DNA of 6,330 bases, from assembly GCA_023261465.1 (NCBI GenBank), contig JAHFOW010000165.1, forward strand, positions 1 through 6,330, written 5' to 3'. This document shows positions 5,240 to 6,330 of this stretch, one piece after another. Source of the DNA: Planctomycetota bacterium. Lineage in GTDB: Bacteria; Planctomycetota; Brocadiia; Brocadiales; Brocadiaceae. The position numbers and the translations under genes are program-made. The notes below the pieces were generated by a model. The model was given only the letters and a program-made list of their open reading frames with translations. It did no database searches and had not been told where the DNA came from. Within the stretch, counting starts at the first letter, position 1, and each line of letters starts with the position of its first letter.

Positions 5240-5686
5240 ATGCGAATTATGGGAATTGATTATGGTGAGAGACGCATGGGGATGGCAATCAGCGACCCTC
5301 TCGGAATTACTGCACAGGGCCTTCCTACGATGGAACGCACGCACCCTGATGAAGATATAAAGAAGATCGTCCAGCTTATCCGCGAAAACGATGTTTCTGA
5401 GGTTGTTGTGGGCCTGCCCAAACACATGAACAATTCATTAGGGGAAAAGGCGCAGGCCGTCCTTGCTTTTATTGAGATATTAAAGAAATTTGTCAACGTG
5501 CCAATCTATACGCTCGATGAACGTCTCAGCACTGTCAGGGCAGAAAGGGCGCTTCTGGAAGGAAACCTTTCCCGAAAAAAACGGAAGGTCCGGGTTGATA
5601 TGGTTGCCGCACAATTGATATTGCAGGATTATTTGGCAAGGCGACAAATAAAGCCCCCTGAATCCTCCCTTGCTCAGGGGGATTAA
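5240..5686 (+). CDS. yqgF: YqgF/RuvX family putative pre-16S rRNA nuclease
   Basis: This 148-residue protein has an RNase H-like fold with family motifs in order: GIDYGERRMGMAISD (residues 5-19, catalytic Asp7), VVVGLPKHMNNS (55-66), LDERLST (92-98, Asp93 and Glu94) and VDMVAAQLILQDYL (119-132, Asp120). The family matures the 5' end of 16S rRNA in E. coli and was once proposed as a Holliday junction resolvase. The start is ATG 5240 with only a weak AGG (5226-5228). The last 11 residues (KPPESSLAQGD) extend past the usual family end and are encoded by a half-copy of the palindromic repeat, which also supplies the stop codon. The U32 gene follows 39 nt downstream in the same frame, suggesting co-transcription. 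Confidence 0.93.
   Translation: MRIMGIDYGERRMGMAISDPLGITAQGLPTMERTHPDEDIKKIVQLIRENDVSEVVVGLPKHMNNSLGEKAQAVLAFIEILKKFVNVPIYTLDERLSTVRAERALLEGNLSRKKRKVRVDMVAAQLILQDYLARRQIKPPESSLAQGD
5654..5684 (+). repeat. Half-copy of the CCCCCTGAAT palindrome at the yqgF 3' end
   Basis: These 31 nt align without gaps to the left half of the 5011-5077 element: ten identical bases at the start and AGGGGGA near the end, with scattered changes between. CCCCCTGA (5654-5661) and TCAGGGGG (5674-5681) give an 8-bp stem over a 12-nt loop. The stem lies within the final codons of yqgF and ends 2 nt before its TAA, so it could act as a transcript-end or attenuation hairpin before the U32 gene. No T-tract follows. Confidence 0.8.
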
Positions 5687-5725
5687 CTTGATGGTATATT
5701 CTTGCTGGGGATATTTGTATATTTC

Positions 5726-6330
5726 ATGATATCTGTAAATAACACCTCATATAAGAAGCCCGAACTCGTCGCGCCGGCTGGCGACCTGGAAAAGCTTAAG
5801 ACTGCAATCGAATATGGCGCTGACGCAGTGTATGCCGGGGGAGAAGGGTTCAACCTCCGCATGGGAGCTTCGAATCTAACCTTACCGGAAATCAAAGAGG
5901 CTACCGATTGGGTTCACCGGCGGGGAAAAAAGATATATATTGTTTTAAATATATTTGCGCGGAATTATCATATACGCGGCGTACGCGCATATCTGGAAAA
6001 ACTGGCCGAAATCCCTGTGGATGCAGTAATTGTTTCAGACCCAGGTATCTTTCTGACGGTCAGGGAAACCGTTCCGCATGTTCCCGTTCACATAAGCACC
6101 CAGGCAAACACTACCAATGTAAAATCCGTTGAGTTTTGGCATCAACTGGGCGTGAAAAGGACGGTACTTGCGCGTGAATTAACCCTGGGAGAAATTAAAG
6201 AAATTACCCAGGTCAAAAAGACGGAAACCGAGGTGTTTGTCCATGGCGCTATGTGTATGTCATATTCAGGACGTTGTCTCCTGAGCAGTTTCATGTCCAA
6301 CAGACATGCAAATCTGGGGGACTGTTCCCA
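5726..6330 (+). CDS. U32 family protein (RlhA/TrhP-like RNA hydroxylation factor or peptidase), 3' truncated
   Basis: The first 201 residues are visible; the gene runs off the window. The N-terminus ELVAPAGDLEKLKTAIEYGADAVY (13-36), the HISTQANTTN segment (122-131) and the U32 signature E-x-F-x2-G-A-M-C-x4-G-x-C-x-L-S (Glu169 to Ser187) are diagnostic. Cys177, Cys184 and Cys200 fit the family's cysteine set, which in RNA-modifying members is thought to hold an iron-sulfur cluster; a fourth Cys would lie just beyond the window. Members include RlhA (23S rRNA C2501 hydroxylation) and TrhP (tRNA 5-hydroxyuridine), while others are annotated as collagenase-like peptidases. Subtype cannot be decided from this part. 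ATG 5726 is the first in-frame ATG after the yqgF stop but has no good ribosome binding site; TTG 5702 is an alternative. Confidence 0.92.
   Translation, partial: MISVNNTSYKKPELVAPAGDLEKLKTAIEYGADAVYAGGEGFNLRMGASNLTLPEIKEATDWVHRRGKKIYIVLNIFARNYHIRGVRAYLEKLAEIPVDAVIVSDPGIFLTVRETVPHVPVHISTQANTTNVKSVEFWHQLGVKRTVLARELTLGEIKEITQVKKTETEVFVHGAMCMSYSGRCLLSSFMSNRHANLGDCS

Noticed and set aside
5144..5425. Minus-strand ORF over the yqgF promoter and 5' end
   Set aside because: It overlaps the well-supported yqgF and the repeat region and shows no recognisable protein features.

Overview
The window carries seven protein-coding genes, or parts of genes, plus an unusually repeat-rich set of intergenic spacers. 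It looks like bacterial chromosome of moderate, slightly AT-leaning composition. Three kinds of short inverted-repeat element (a CCCCCTGAATCCCCC-type palindrome, a CTCGTTCCC-type element and a TTGCGAG/CTCAATGACA-type element) occur alongside a flavinylation gene, an archaeal/methylotroph-type hexulose-phosphate isomerase and a HAD-lipid kinase fusion. This mix reminds me of anammox-type Planctomycetes (Brocadiales). That is an impression from gene and repeat content, not a proven assignment.

Layout. (1) 1-1365, + strand: 3' part of a fused FMN-binding domain plus ApbE flavin transferase. (2) 1366-1726: a non-coding spacer built from degenerate repeat fragments. (3) 1727-2269, +: a four-helix membrane protein with histidines at the membrane edge, followed 15 nt later by a possible 40-codon ORF (2285-2407) with a very good ribosome binding site whose second half is a 9-bp tandem repeat. 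(4) 2415-2993, - strand: 6-phospho-3-hexuloisomerase (hxlB-like) with a TTG start. (5) 3295-3537, +: YggT-family membrane protein. (6) 3688-4965, +: a HAD-type phosphatase fused to a membrane-embedded CTP-dependent lipid (dolichol/phytol-type) kinase. (7) 5240-5686, +: YqgF/RuvX nuclease. (8) 5726-end, +: N-terminal 201 residues of a U32-family protein (RlhA/TrhP-like).

How the parts relate. The first two genes plausibly form an extracytoplasmic redox module: a self-flavinylating protein and a membrane partner. YqgF and the U32 protein are both RNA-maturation or modification candidates and lie 39 nt apart in the same frame, so they may be co-transcribed. The other genes look like unrelated housekeeping or metabolic units separated by repeats.

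The best candidates for something under-described are the HAD-lipid kinase fusion, the cis-acting FMN_bind-ApbE fusion, a 26-nt hairpin-containing element in the same orientation in front of both hxlB and yqgF, and a palindromic repeat half-copy that encodes the C-terminal tail and stop codon of YqgF. I see no tRNA, rRNA, CRISPR array, transposase or recognisable riboswitch.
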